The notes under the pieces were generated by a model. It ran no database searches. It was given only the letters and a program-made list of their open reading frames with translations, and was not told the DNA's origin. Source: an uncultured Chlorobiaceae bacterium (GTDB lineage Bacteria > Bacteroidota > Chlorobiia > Chlorobiales > Chlorobiaceae). From it: DNA of 64,000 nucleotides. The translations under genes and the position numbers were made by a program. Of this stretch, positions 46,674-54,749 are shown piece after piece. The stretch spans positions 1-64,000 of the forward strand of contig CAJEXW010000008.1 of NCBI GenBank assembly GCA_903994525.1, in the 5' to 3' direction. The number at the start of each line of letters is the position of its first letter. Positions within the stretch are counted from its first letter, which is position 1.

Positions 46674-47345
46674 TTACTCTCTTTCCCGAGTTGACGGTAC
46701 CCTTTTTTCAAGCCAGGAGTGGATCAGCCGGATACCCTCATCCGCAATCTGGTGCGCAATCGGATACTCCTGATAGGTGAGGTCATTCACCCGCTGCTGG
46801 AGCCACTCGCGGGAGGCTCGCCCTTTTGCAATCGGCAGCACATCGTCGTAGAGGCCATGCAGCACAACAAAGGGGAGTTTGCGCAGAGCGGGATTGTCCA
46901 GCGGGAGATTCCTTTCGGGCAACTGCCCCGAACAGGCGATCACCCCATGCAGCAGCCCAGGCTCACTGAAGGCGGTCATGTAGCTCATCACCGATCCCTG
47001 GCTGAAGCCCATCAGAAAGACTTTGCCTCCTGCCGGTTTGTACTCTGCAAGAATCTCCCTGATAAAGCTGATGAATTGCAGGCGAGCCTCCTCTGCTGCG
47101 GCATAATCGACCGTAATACCGGTCGGGGTAAAGCCGAGGGGAAACCAGCCGAACATCCCCACATCAAGCGTGTGCGGAGCGCGAACGCTGATATATCGGA
47201 GCCCCTCATGCAGCATTGGCGCGAGCTGGATCAGATCTTTTTCATTGCTGCCATAACCGTGCAGTAGAATCATGAGCGGAGCATGATCCGGCGCGGCAGG
47301 CGCAAGGTCGAGAAAGGTGAGCGAAAGATGTTTTCGTTGAAGCAT
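46674..47345 (-). CDS. Alpha/beta hydrolase, phospholipase/carboxylesterase type
   Basis: A 223-residue serine hydrolase. The nucleophile elbow is GFSQGSVMS, an oxyanion region reads MILLHGYGSNEKDL, the acid is in HGLYDDVLP and the final histidine in YPIAHQI. This is the YpfH/carboxylesterase group with unknown physiological substrate. It lies between mnmA and metH on the same strand, 15 bp after mnmA, and may share its transcript. Confidence 0.88.
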   Translation of the reverse strand: MLQRKHLSLTFLDLAPAAPDHAPLMILLHGYGSNEKDLIQLAPMLHEGLRYISVRAPHTLDVGMFGWFPLGFTPTGITVDYAAAEEARLQFISFIREILAEYKPAGGKVFLMGFSQGSVMSYMTAFSEPGLLHGVIACSGQLPERNLPLDNPALRKLPFVVLHGLYDDVLPIAKGRASREWLQQRVNDLTYQEYPIAHQIADEGIRLIHSWLEKRVPSTRERE

Positions 47346-47360
47346 GGGGTGAGAAAAGGT

Positions 47361-48446
47361 TTACAAGTGAGATTCCTGAAGAACCTGGCGTATAAAGCCC
47401 CCGCCGAGCACTTCGCTGTTGCGGTAAAAGACGGCGGCCTGCCCGGCAGCAATGGCGCTTTTTGGTGAAGTAAACGATACAGCCACCTCATGGTTCTCAA
47501 GCGGTTCAAGGGTGCAGGGGCTCTCTTTGTCACGATACCTTATTTTGCCGAGCGCATCTGTCGGGGCGCTCAGTTGTTCAATGCCAATCCAGTTCAGTCC
47601 GGAGGCAATGAGTCGGCGGGTTTCAAGCGCAGATTTTTTGCCAACCAGGATGCGGTTATGCTCGGTATCAATCCCTGTGACGTAGAGGGGGATTTTCGCT
47701 GAAACACCAACTCCGCGCCGCTGGCCGATGGTGTAGAAAGGGTAGCCCCGGTGCTTGCCAATCACGTTGCCGGTTTCATCCACAATGTCGCCATCGGCCA
47801 CCTTTTCAGCAAGGCCGGGGATGGCTCCTTCGAGGTAGCCGCAATAGTCGTCCTGCGGCACAAAGCAGATCTCCTGACTCTCCTTTTTTTCAGCCGCCCT
47901 GACACCAAAGCTGTGAGCCAGCTTGCGTACCTCCGGTTTGGTCAGTTCGCCCAGTGGGAGGATGGTTTTTTCGAGATCACTCTGGGAGAGCATCCAGAGA
48001 AAATAGCTCTGATCTTTCTGCGGGTCAACCCCCTTGTAGAGCCGGTACCGTCCATCGCTGAAAGAGGTCGAGGCAAAGTGGCCGGTAGCTATAAACTCCG
48101 CATCCAGCATCTTCGCCCCCTCAAAGAGGCCAAACCACTTGATCTTTTTATTGCAGACCATGCAGGGGTTTGGCGTCCTTCCCCCGAGATAGTCATCATG
48201 AAAATAGCTGATGACATCACTTTTGAACTTGCTGCTGAGGTTCAGCGTGAAGACCGGAATCTGAAAATCGGGGTGGTCGCTGATGACGAGCGGTGATGGC
48301 TGAATCGAAGGGCTCTCGTCAAGGGAGTCGAGCACCCTGATGTTGAGACCCGTCACCTGATAGCCCTGCTTCAGGAGCAGGCAGGCGGTCACCGCAGAGT
48401 CAACACCGCCTGAAATACCGACAAGAACTTTTTTTTGTCTGCTCAT
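47361..48446 (-). CDS. mnmA: tRNA-specific 2-thiouridylase MnmA
   Basis: A 361-residue enzyme that thiolates U34 of Lys, Glu and Gln tRNAs. Visible are the PP-loop SGGVDS at 12-17, the two catalytic cysteines C98 (in NPCMVCNKKIKW) and C194 (in SQEICFVPQDDYCGYL), and GQRRGVGVS. Start ATG 48446 (MSRQKK) is chosen because the longer frame has a non-family N-terminus. Sulfur is supplied by cysteine desulfurase and relays. Confidence 0.93.
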   Translation of the reverse strand: MSRQKKVLVGISGGVDSAVTACLLLKQGYQVTGLNIRVLDSLDESPSIQPSPLVISDHPDFQIPVFTLNLSSKFKSDVISYFHDDYLGGRTPNPCMVCNKKIKWFGLFEGAKMLDAEFIATGHFASTSFSDGRYRLYKGVDPQKDQSYFLWMLSQSDLEKTILPLGELTKPEVRKLAHSFGVRAAEKKESQEICFVPQDDYCGYLEGAIPGLAEKVADGDIVDETGNVIGKHRGYPFYTIGQRRGVGVSAKIPLYVTGIDTEHNRILVGKKSALETRRLIASGLNWIGIEQLSAPTDALGKIRYRDKESPCTLEPLENHEVAVSFTSPKSAIAAGQAAVFYRNSEVLGGGFIRQVLQESHL

Positions 48447-48682
48447 AAGCTGAATCCAGGGAAAAGGGTGGTTGTGTTTTGTCGGTGCCTGTCTCTCTGT
48501 GTTGTTATTTTTTGGAATAATACAGTATAGAGCTTGAAGAAGCAAAATCTGCCTCTCTCTTTTATCTCTTGTAGAGCGAAGAGAGGGTCCATTTCTTTTC
48601 CTTTGTGATTTATCGTATATTTGCGATGAACTATTTTTCGTAACGGTAAGCGAATCTCAACAGCCCCCAACTCTTTGCAATA

Positions 48683-49705
48683 GTGAAAAATATAACATGG
48701 ATATCGGGATTGCCTGGTGCTGCGGCGATTTGGCTGCTGCTCTATAACAATCTTGAGGCGTTGGCTGAGCTGCTGTTGCAGGTTTCCTCCATAAGCAGGG
48801 CAAACCCTTTTGGTGAAGCACTCTTTTTCTTTCTCTATGAGGTGCCGAAGGTGCTTCTGCTTCTTACGGCTGTGGTTTTTTTGATGGGTGTGGTACACAC
48901 CTTTATCTCTGCGGAGCGAACTCGCGCCTTGCTCTCCGGACGTCGGGTCGGAGTTGGCAACATGATGGCGGCAACCCTTGGTATTGTCACCCCATTCTGT
49001 TCTTGTTCAGCGGTTCCGCTTTTTATCGGTTTTTTGCAGGCGGGAGTGCCTCTTGGTGTCACGTTTTCGTTTCTCATTTCAGCACCGATGATTAATGAAG
49101 TGGCTCTGGCGCTGCTTTTTGGCATGTTCGGCTGGAAGGTTGCCCTGCTCTATTCTGCGATGGGGTTGAGTGTTGCCATTATTGCCGGGATGGTGATCGG
49201 CAAGCTCAAGATGGAGCGTTATCTGGAGGAGTGGGTGCGTCAATTACAGGAGAGTCCGGTCGCGGCTGAGGTCGAGGGCGGTACCATGAGCGTTGCACAG
49301 CGGATTGCGGAGGGGCGCAGCCACGTTCGTGATATTGTGGGCAAAGTGTGGCTCTATATTGTTCTCGGGGTAGGGCTTGGCGCGGGAATTCATGGTTACG
49401 TTCCTGAAAATTTTATGGCATCACTGATGGGCAAAAGTGTCTGGTGGTCGGTTCCTGTGGCCGTGCTGATTGGTGTGCCGATGTACTCCAATGCTGCCGG
49501 TATTCTTCCTGTGGTGCAGGCACTGCTTGGCAAAGGGGCGGCTCTTGGCACGGTGATGGCCTTCATGATGAGCGTGATAGCCCTTTCGGCACCGGAGATG
49601 ATTATTCTTCGAAAGGTGCTGAAACCGCAACTGATTGCGCTCTTTGCAGGTGTTGTGGCGACTGGTATTATGCTGGTAGGCTTTGTGTTTAATCTTGTCT
49701 TGTGA
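48683..49705 (+). CDS. Permease, SO_0444/ArsP-like (DUF318)
   Basis: A 340-residue membrane protein with about eight to ten helices. It has the family motif TPFCSCSAVPLFIGFLQAGVPLG and the matching second half (VPMYSNAAGILPVV, ALSAPEMIIL). Members transport arsenicals or divalent metals, or are uncharacterised. The start is GTG 48683 (MKNITWIS). It is followed by an exported thioredoxin and a CcdA-type protein, so it may belong to a redox or metal-handling unit in the envelope. Confidence 0.85.
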   Translation: MKNITWISGLPGAAAIWLLLYNNLEALAELLLQVSSISRANPFGEALFFFLYEVPKVLLLLTAVVFLMGVVHTFISAERTRALLSGRRVGVGNMMAATLGIVTPFCSCSAVPLFIGFLQAGVPLGVTFSFLISAPMINEVALALLFGMFGWKVALLYSAMGLSVAIIAGMVIGKLKMERYLEEWVRQLQESPVAAEVEGGTMSVAQRIAEGRSHVRDIVGKVWLYIVLGVGLGAGIHGYVPENFMASLMGKSVWWSVPVAVLIGVPMYSNAAGILPVVQALLGKGAALGTVMAFMMSVIALSAPEMIILRKVLKPQLIALFAGVVATGIMLVGFVFNLVL

Positions 49706-49734
49706 ACTGTTGTAGACAAAATGGAGGAGCGATA

Positions 49735-50106
49735 ATGAACGTTGCAAAGGTATTTTTTTTGACAATATGTCTCTCGTTGACGCTCTGGTCAGGCAACGCG
49801 CAGGCAGCCGTCACGCCACGGGTAACCTTTGTCGAGCTTGGCGCGACGTGGTGTACTCCCTGCAAATTGATGCAGCCGGTGATGCGCTCTCTGGAAAGCC
49901 GATATGGTGAGCAGCTCAAGGTGATTTTTTATAATGTCTCCAGTGCACAGGAGCGGAGTTATGCTCAGCAGTATCGGATACGGCTGATTCCGACACAGGT
50001 TTTTCTGGATAGTAACGGGAAGGAGTTTTTCCGTCACGAGGGATTTTTTCCTGAAACAGAGATTGATAAACTCTTGAGGCAACAAGGGCTCAGCCCCACG
50101 AAATAA
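49735..50106 (+). CDS. Exported thioredoxin-family protein
   Basis: A 123-residue protein with a signal peptide (FFLTICLSLTLWSGNAQA) and a thioredoxin fold with the active site WCTPC (C40, C43) and cis-proline in RLIPTQVF. ATG 49735 has GGAGG nine bases upstream (TGGAGGAGCGATA). It lies between the permease and the CcdA-type gene, and is likely reduced by that membrane partner. Confidence 0.88.
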   Translation: MNVAKVFFLTICLSLTLWSGNAQAAVTPRVTFVELGATWCTPCKLMQPVMRSLESRYGEQLKVIFYNVSSAQERSYAQQYRIRLIPTQVFLDSNGKEFFRHEGFFPETEIDKLLRQQGLSPTK

Positions 50107-50119
50107 CGGAGCAAACAGT

Positions 50120-50824
50120 ATGCTTGAGTCTCTTTTTTCTGCATTGACGATGGCGCTGAGCCAGAGTTATCTTGTTGCTTTTGCGGCATCATTTGCCTGG
50201 GGGATACTCAGTGTTCTCCTCAGCCCCTGCCATCTTTCGGCCATTCCTCTTGTGATCGGCTATATCAGCAGCCATGGCCGGGTAAAAGTGCAACGCACAG
50301 TCTCCCTCTCCCTTCTCTTTGCATCCGGCAGTTTGTGTACTATTGCCATTATCGGGGTGATAACCGCCTCAATGGGGAGGATGCTCGGTGATACAGGCGA
50401 TTGGGGGAACTTTGTGATAGCCGCAGTGTTTCTGCTTATGGGGTTGTATCTTATGGAGATGGTAACGTTGAACTGGAGGGGGATCGCACTCCCTGAAGAG
50501 CAGCGTGGCGGACTCGGGGGAGCTTTTTTATTGGGGATTCTTTTTGGTATCGGGCTCGGCCCTTGCACCTTTGCTTTTCTTGCCCCTGTGCTTGGTGTTG
50601 TTTTTGCGCTGGCATCCGGTAACTGGCTCAAGGCGGTTTTGCTGATTGGAGCCTTCGGCATCGGCCATGCTGCAGTCATTGCCGTTGCTGGCAGCATGAC
50701 CAGTCTGGTGCAACACTATCTTGACTGGGCCGGAAAATCTTCGGCGATGCGCTCTGTCAAGCGAGCCTCTGGTGTTGTTCTGCTTGTTGTTGGGCTCTCT
50801 TTTCTCTATGCCGCCATTTTTTAG
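50120..50824 (+). CDS. CcdA-like cytochrome c biogenesis/thiol transport protein
   Basis: A 234-residue six-helix membrane protein of the CcdA/DsbD-beta family. The paired motif LLSPCHLSAIPLVIGYI and the second LGPCTFAFLAPVLG hold the two conserved cysteines that move electrons across the membrane. It starts 14 bp after the thioredoxin gene, so the two should work together to carry reducing power from cytoplasmic thioredoxin to the periplasm. Confidence 0.9.
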   Translation: MLESLFSALTMALSQSYLVAFAASFAWGILSVLLSPCHLSAIPLVIGYISSHGRVKVQRTVSLSLLFASGSLCTIAIIGVITASMGRMLGDTGDWGNFVIAAVFLLMGLYLMEMVTLNWRGIALPEEQRGGLGGAFLLGILFGIGLGPCTFAFLAPVLGVVFALASGNWLKAVLLIGAFGIGHAAVIAVAGSMTSLVQHYLDWAGKSSAMRSVKRASGVVLLVVGLSFLYAAIF

Positions 50825-50856
50825 GGGACAGATATCTTGTACCAATTTCTCTCGAT

Positions 50857-51798
50857 ATGATTATCAGCGCCAGCCGACGGAGCGATATTCCTGCCTTTTA
50901 TGGCGAATGGTTTATGAACCGCCTGAGAGCAGGGGAGGTGCTTGTTCGCAACCCCATGCAAAAAAAGCAGGTCAGCCGCATTCTGCTTACCCCTGAAACG
51001 GTTGATGCCTTCGTCTTCTGGACAAAAAATCCGACACCTTTTCTCCACTGCCTGCCGGAGATAAAAGCGCTTGGTTATCCCTTCTATTTTCTCTTTACCC
51101 TTACCCCTTACGATGCAACGCTGGAGCCACGTGTGCCGGAAACGGAGAAGATGGTGCAGGTATTCCGAACATTGTCGGAGTTGATTGGGCCAGAAAATGT
51201 TGTGTGGCGTTATGACCCTGTGATTTTAAGCAATCTGTTCTCTCCTGCCTGGCATGTTGAGGCATTTAACCGCATGGCTGAAGCACTTGCCGGATATACG
51301 AAGCGCTGCATTATCAGCTTTCTTGACGACTACCCGAAGGTGCGTCGCCGGATGCAGGCAATCAGTTACCAATTGTCTGACAAAGCGGCGATGGGGGAGC
51401 TGGCCGCCCTTTTTGCGGAATCGGCGTTGCGCAATGGCATGGCACTCTGTACCTGCAGCCACGATATTGACCTTTCGCACCTCGGTATTATGCACAGTCG
51501 CTGTGTTGATGGCGAGCTGATTGAGCGTCTCTCAGGCAGAGCAATGGGCGGGATAAAAAAAGACAGCGGCCAGCGCCATGACTGCCGCTGTGTCGAAAGC
51601 CGCGACATCGGCAGTTACGACACCTGTTCCCACGGCTGCCTCTACTGCTATGCGGTCTCAACCACGGAGAAAGCCCGGATGGCCCACCAGCGCTTTGATC
51701 CACTGTCACCCATGCTGTGCAACTCCTTGCAGGGAGATGAGGTCGTTACGACGGCGGCAGTTCGAAAGCGCGGGGCAGCACATCGCCTCGCTGATTGA
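50857..51798 (+). CDS. DUF1848 family protein (radical-SAM-like)
   Basis: A 313-residue DUF1848 protein: MIISASRRSDIPAFYGEWF at the start, VDAFVFWTKNP, WRYDPV and the C-terminal cysteine-rich part (CRCVESRDIGSYDTC, CLYCYAV). The cysteines CxxxxxxxxYDTCxHGCLYC suggest an iron-sulfur cluster. Function unknown; genomes treat it as an orphan. It follows the CcdA-type gene by 32 bp and may be co-transcribed. Confidence 0.85.
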   Translation: MIISASRRSDIPAFYGEWFMNRLRAGEVLVRNPMQKKQVSRILLTPETVDAFVFWTKNPTPFLHCLPEIKALGYPFYFLFTLTPYDATLEPRVPETEKMVQVFRTLSELIGPENVVWRYDPVILSNLFSPAWHVEAFNRMAEALAGYTKRCIISFLDDYPKVRRRMQAISYQLSDKAAMGELAALFAESALRNGMALCTCSHDIDLSHLGIMHSRCVDGELIERLSGRAMGGIKKDSGQRHDCRCVESRDIGSYDTCSHGCLYCYAVSTTEKARMAHQRFDPLSPMLCNSLQGDEVVTTAAVRKRGAAHRLAD

Positions 51799-51823
51799 TG
51801 AGAATTGTATAATAGACGCGGGT

Positions 51824-52144
51824 TTACGCGTTGCCGACTACGGCTAACGTCATAACTATTTGATCGGCTTTATCTCTGATTACAGGAAGGTCAAGTGGCA
51901 CCTCAGGCGAAGTGACCGTTTCAGCGTAGGGCAGAAAATCGGCCAGCAATAACAATTGCTCTCTGTTTGTGAGCTTGAATTTTGGATAGGCCAACACTTT
52001 CAAGAGTTCGCTGGCTGTTTCCTTGCTGACTAACGGGATGATAGCCCCGGACTGCCAGCTATGACGCAACCATACCATCTTTTGGCGTGAAAATATCAAT
52101 GCAGATGATAATGCAGTTCGTATCGAGTACTATGCGATAGCTCA
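51824..52144 (-). pseudogene. Frameshifted PIN-domain toxin
   Basis: From ATG 52144 the sequence gives SYRIVLDTNCII, the normal PIN start with the first catalytic aspartate. About 40 bases in, one extra base shifts the frame. The continuation (ALIFSRQKMVWLRHSWQSGAI, IPLVSKETASELLKVLAYPKF) is in another frame and ends early at 51824 without the last acidic motif. ATGA overlap with the antitoxin stop shows the original operon. It is a dead toxin. Confidence 0.8.
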
Positions 52145-52393
52145 TGGCTGACTTTTTCTTGCCCACTGTACTGCATCCAGAACATCCTGGTCATTAATAC
52201 CCAAAGCTTCTAATTTGGCACGCACGGCATCTGCCTGCTGCATACGCACCGGCGTAAGCATGATGCGACCATTCTCAACTTCCACTTCAAAGTAATCTGT
52301 TTTAGGAATTGAGCCCGGCAAGCTCTGGTCAAAGAGAGCGATCAACCCTTGACCATCACGAAAGCGCGTTACGACTATGGCATCAACAGCCAT
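52142..52393 (-). CDS. AbrB/MazE-like antitoxin partner of a broken PIN toxin
   Basis: An 83-residue protein (MAVDAIVVTRFRDGQGLIAL...) with an N-terminal beta segment of AbrB-like character (VEVENGRIMLTPVR) and a C-terminal helix that would bind the PIN protein. Start taken at ATG 52393; ten further upstream codons are possible. The toxin downstream is frameshifted, so it may be a surviving orphan regulator. Confidence 0.65.
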   Translation of the reverse strand: MAVDAIVVTRFRDGQGLIALFDQSLPGSIPKTDYFEVEVENGRIMLTPVRMQQADAVRAKLEALGINDQDVLDAVQWARKSQP

Positions 52394-52501
52394 TTCGCCC
52401 TGCTTGATGCTCAACGCTCCCACTTCAAGGCTCAGCAGAACGAAATTCTGATTCTCAACGGTTCAGTCGGAGCAAAGAGTTTGATGTACCTCATTTGTTT
52501 G

Positions 52502-52705
52502 TTATGCTCCATCAAGAAGATCAGAATCCATTATTTCGGGAATTACCCTGCCAGAAAAAGGGGATTTCTGTAAACGATCTGTTGCATCAAATATTTTGCC
52601 AACAAACACAGAGGCAATTTCAACGGAATCTTTGGCAATATACTCCGCTATCGACTCAACATCATCCAAAGCAGATGGAGCCCACATCACAGTCATTTCA
52701 GCCAT
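52502..52705 (-). CDS. Truncated ParE/RelE-type toxin
   Basis: The first 67 residues of a ParE-type toxin (MTVMWAPSALDDVESIAEYIA, then RLQKSPFSGRVIPEI). The C-terminal third, with the strands that finish the fold and most active-site residues, is missing; the frame stops after DLLDGA. It overlaps the antitoxin by 13 bases. Probably non-toxic. Confidence 0.75.
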   Translation of the reverse strand: MAEMTVMWAPSALDDVESIAEYIAKDSVEIASVFVGKIFDATDRLQKSPFSGRVIPEIMDSDLLDGA

Positions 52706-52875
52706 TTTTCCAATTTCTTCTTCGCTTCTACCTGGGATATTCCCTTACCTTCCCGAATCTCTTGTTCTCCGTGTGAAAACCTGATATTCACATAAAGGGC
52801 ATGAATAATTTCATCCATTGAAACATCATTCGGCAACGAATCAATCACTTGTTTTGCTGTTTCTTTATGAGCCAT
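52693..52875 (-). CDS. Antitoxin of a truncated ParE-type pair
   Basis: A 60-residue small protein (MAHKETAKQVIDSLPNDVSMDEIIHALYV...) of the short ParD-like/uncharacterised antitoxin group. AGGAGG lies about eleven bases before ATG 52875. The upstream frame to 52989 is not family-like. From 52876 to 53073 I see only a possible 37-codon frame (52898-53011) that I cannot assign. Confidence 0.7.
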   Translation of the reverse strand: MAHKETAKQVIDSLPNDVSMDEIIHALYVNIRFSHGEQEIREGKGISQVEAKKKLEKWLK

Positions 52876-53073
52876 GTTTTCCAGACCTCCTGTATCTTTA
52901 CTGAAAATAAGTGGATGAGTTGTACCTTTTTTCATTGACGCATTTTCGGACAGGAGCATTTCCATAAACCACCACTTTCCCATCCGCACTCAATCGAACA
53001 GACTTCCCCATCAATATAACTGAACTATGATTACAAAGAGCCCTGCTGCACGCGGCTGATTCTTATTTTCCGA

Positions 53074-53163
53074 TCACAGCGAGCTGACCTGTCCGGCAAA
53101 ACAGTCAACAACAGAGTCAACCGCTTTGGTTTGAAAGGGTTGAACGTTGAATTTGAATTTCAT
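53074..53163 (-). pseudogene. Type III restriction enzyme (res) 5' fragment, third copy
   Basis: ATG 53163 gives [20 protein letters not shown] and CFAGQ, the N-terminus of type III Res subunits, then a stop after VSSL. This copy lacks the 'DQIFRQLSPG' tail seen in the other two. The remainder of res is missing. Its leader (AATGCAGAAAGAACT..., AATAAAGG) matches the leader at 54562. Confidence 0.8.
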
Positions 53164-53193
53164 AGACCTTTATTCTTGAAGTTCTTTCTGCAT

Positions 53194-54384
53194 TTATTCT
53201 GCATTCGGCGTACTGTTTTCATCGAATGATAAGAGTCCTTTCCGGTCAGCCAGATTTGCCTCAATCAGCCTCCGTTCTTTTTCAATTTCGAGCTTCAGTT
53301 CCTCTTCCGTCGGGAGAAATTTGAGATATTTCGAGGCAAATATCTGTTTGCTTTCGTGTAAAACCGAATATTTGGCGACCGCCTCACTTTTGTCGGAGCA
53401 AAGAATCAGACCTATGGTTGGATTATCGCCCGGCACTTTAAACTGATCTTCAAACAAGCGAACATAGCCATCCATCTGCCCGACATCCTGATGGGTAAGT
53501 TTGCCCAGTTTCAGGTCAATCAATAAAAAGCATTTCAGCATAAAGTTGTAAAAGACCAGATCCACATAAAAATCATCGTCGTCAAAGCGGATATGTTTTT
53601 GGCGGGCAACAAAGGAAAATCCTTTACCCAGTTCCAGCAGGAAGAGTTGCAGGTTTCCAATAATGGCCTGTTCCAGTTTGCTTTCATGCAGATTTGGATC
53701 ATCAGGCAGATTAAGAAACTCAAGCACCATGGGCGATTTCAGCACGTCAACCGGACTGAGTTTTTCACCAGCCAACCGTTCGCGATTAATCATCAGCAGC
53801 CCTTGCTCTCCATGATGAGCAATAATCCGGTCATAGTATGAGGTTTGTATCTGCCGTTCCAGTTGTGTTTTACTCCAGCCACACTCAATGGCTTCCCGCT
53901 CGTAAAATTCCCGAGCTGCGGGTCTCGATACTCTCATCAGAGCACGGTAGTGCGACCATGAAAGTTGTGGTGAAAAACCTTGTGGCAATCCACGGTGTTC
54001 CTCATGAGGGCTTGGAACGCCCTGCGATTCTCTTCCTGGCAGGGAGAGTTTTGATATGCCAGCGAATTCTCTTCCCGTCGGGGAGAGAATGTTGAGATGC
54101 TTGGCATAGACTTTGTAAAATTGCCGAAAATTCCATAAAGTCTGAGCAGAAAAGCCTTTTCCATATTGCTCGGTCAGTTGTAATGACAGCGTTTCAATGA
54201 CCTGTTTGCCGTATTCTGCTCGTTCTTCACCGCCCTGTATCTCTACAACTATTTCCCGGCCAATCAGCCAATAAGCCGTGACCATATTGGTATTCACTGA
54301 CTGCACCACATTGGCGCGAGCCTGTTCAAGAATCTGGACAACTCGATCAAAGAGAGTGCCGCCGATTGTCATTTCATGATCCAT
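53194..54384 (-). CDS. DUF1016/YhcG-type PD-(D/E)XK nuclease
   Basis: A 396-residue protein with the DUF1016 N-terminal helical domain (YWLIGREIVVEIQGGEERAEYGKQVI, FSAQTLWNFRQFY) and a C-terminal PD-(D/E)XK nuclease (YVDLVFYN, FLLIDLKLGKLTHQD). The segment between about 97 and 142 (HLNILSPTGREFAG...GLPQGFSPQ) is longer than usual before LSWSHYRALMRV and looks like an in-frame insert with repeated GGAAGAGAAT. The start is the second of two ATGs, five bases after GGAGG. It is the last cassette of the mod-res interval; such proteins often sit in restriction loci. Confidence 0.85.
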   Translation of the reverse strand: MDHEMTIGGTLFDRVVQILEQARANVVQSVNTNMVTAYWLIGREIVVEIQGGEERAEYGKQVIETLSLQLTEQYGKGFSAQTLWNFRQFYKVYAKHLNILSPTGREFAGISKLSLPGRESQGVPSPHEEHRGLPQGFSPQLSWSHYRALMRVSRPAAREFYEREAIECGWSKTQLERQIQTSYYDRIIAHHGEQGLLMINRERLAGEKLSPVDVLKSPMVLEFLNLPDDPNLHESKLEQAIIGNLQLFLLELGKGFSFVARQKHIRFDDDDFYVDLVFYNFMLKCFLLIDLKLGKLTHQDVGQMDGYVRLFEDQFKVPGDNPTIGLILCSDKSEAVAKYSVLHESKQIFASKYLKFLPTEEELKLEIEKERRLIEANLADRKGLLSFDENSTPNAE

Positions 54385-54394
54385 CATCGCCTCC

Positions 54395-54562
54395 TCAGAT
54401 TGATTTTACTTCGGTTCCGGGAGACAACTGCCTGAAGATCTGATCCACGTTGATTTTGACCGTATAAGAGTTTTGCAGGGTGGGTTGCTGCCCGGCAAAA
54501 CAGTCAACAACAGGCTCAACTTCGCCGGTTTGATCGGGCTGGACTTTAAACTTGAATTTCAT
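54395..54562 (-). pseudogene. Type III res 5' fragment, second copy (55-codon frame)
   Basis: The frame is a fusion: MKFKFKVQPDQTGEVEPVVD and CFAGQ (res N-terminus), then QNSY.VKINV and the tail DQIFRQLSPGTEVKSI, then stop. The stop is fused to TGAGGAGG, the ribosome site of the DUF1016 gene. The same tail occurs at the end of mod and at 56407. So it is either a small leader-like peptide or the relic of a recombination that joined mod and res. Confidence 0.75.
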
Positions 54563-54587
54563 AGGCCTTTATCCTGTGAGTTCTTTT

Positions 54588-54749
54588 TGCATTCTTTTCT
54601 GCAACCGAGCAGTTTTCTTTCATTTTCTTTTCTGCAAGCCGCACAACAGAGTGACTCTGCAAAATGTTTTTAAATAAAGACTTAGATTAAAACTATTCTG
54701 CATTCTTTTCTGCAACTGAGCAGTTTTCATTTATTTTCTTTTCTGCAAG
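54588..54749. repeat. 51-bp direct repeat at the 3' end of the AlbA_2 gene
   Basis: 54588-54638 and 54699-54749 are 51-bp copies with about three mismatches. The right copy encodes the C-terminus of the AlbA_2-type gene (LAEKKINENCSVAEKNAE). The left copy is beyond its stop and encodes LAEKKMKENCSVAEKNAKRT, running towards the res fragment start. It is the remnant of a second, related gene end. Confidence 0.85.
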
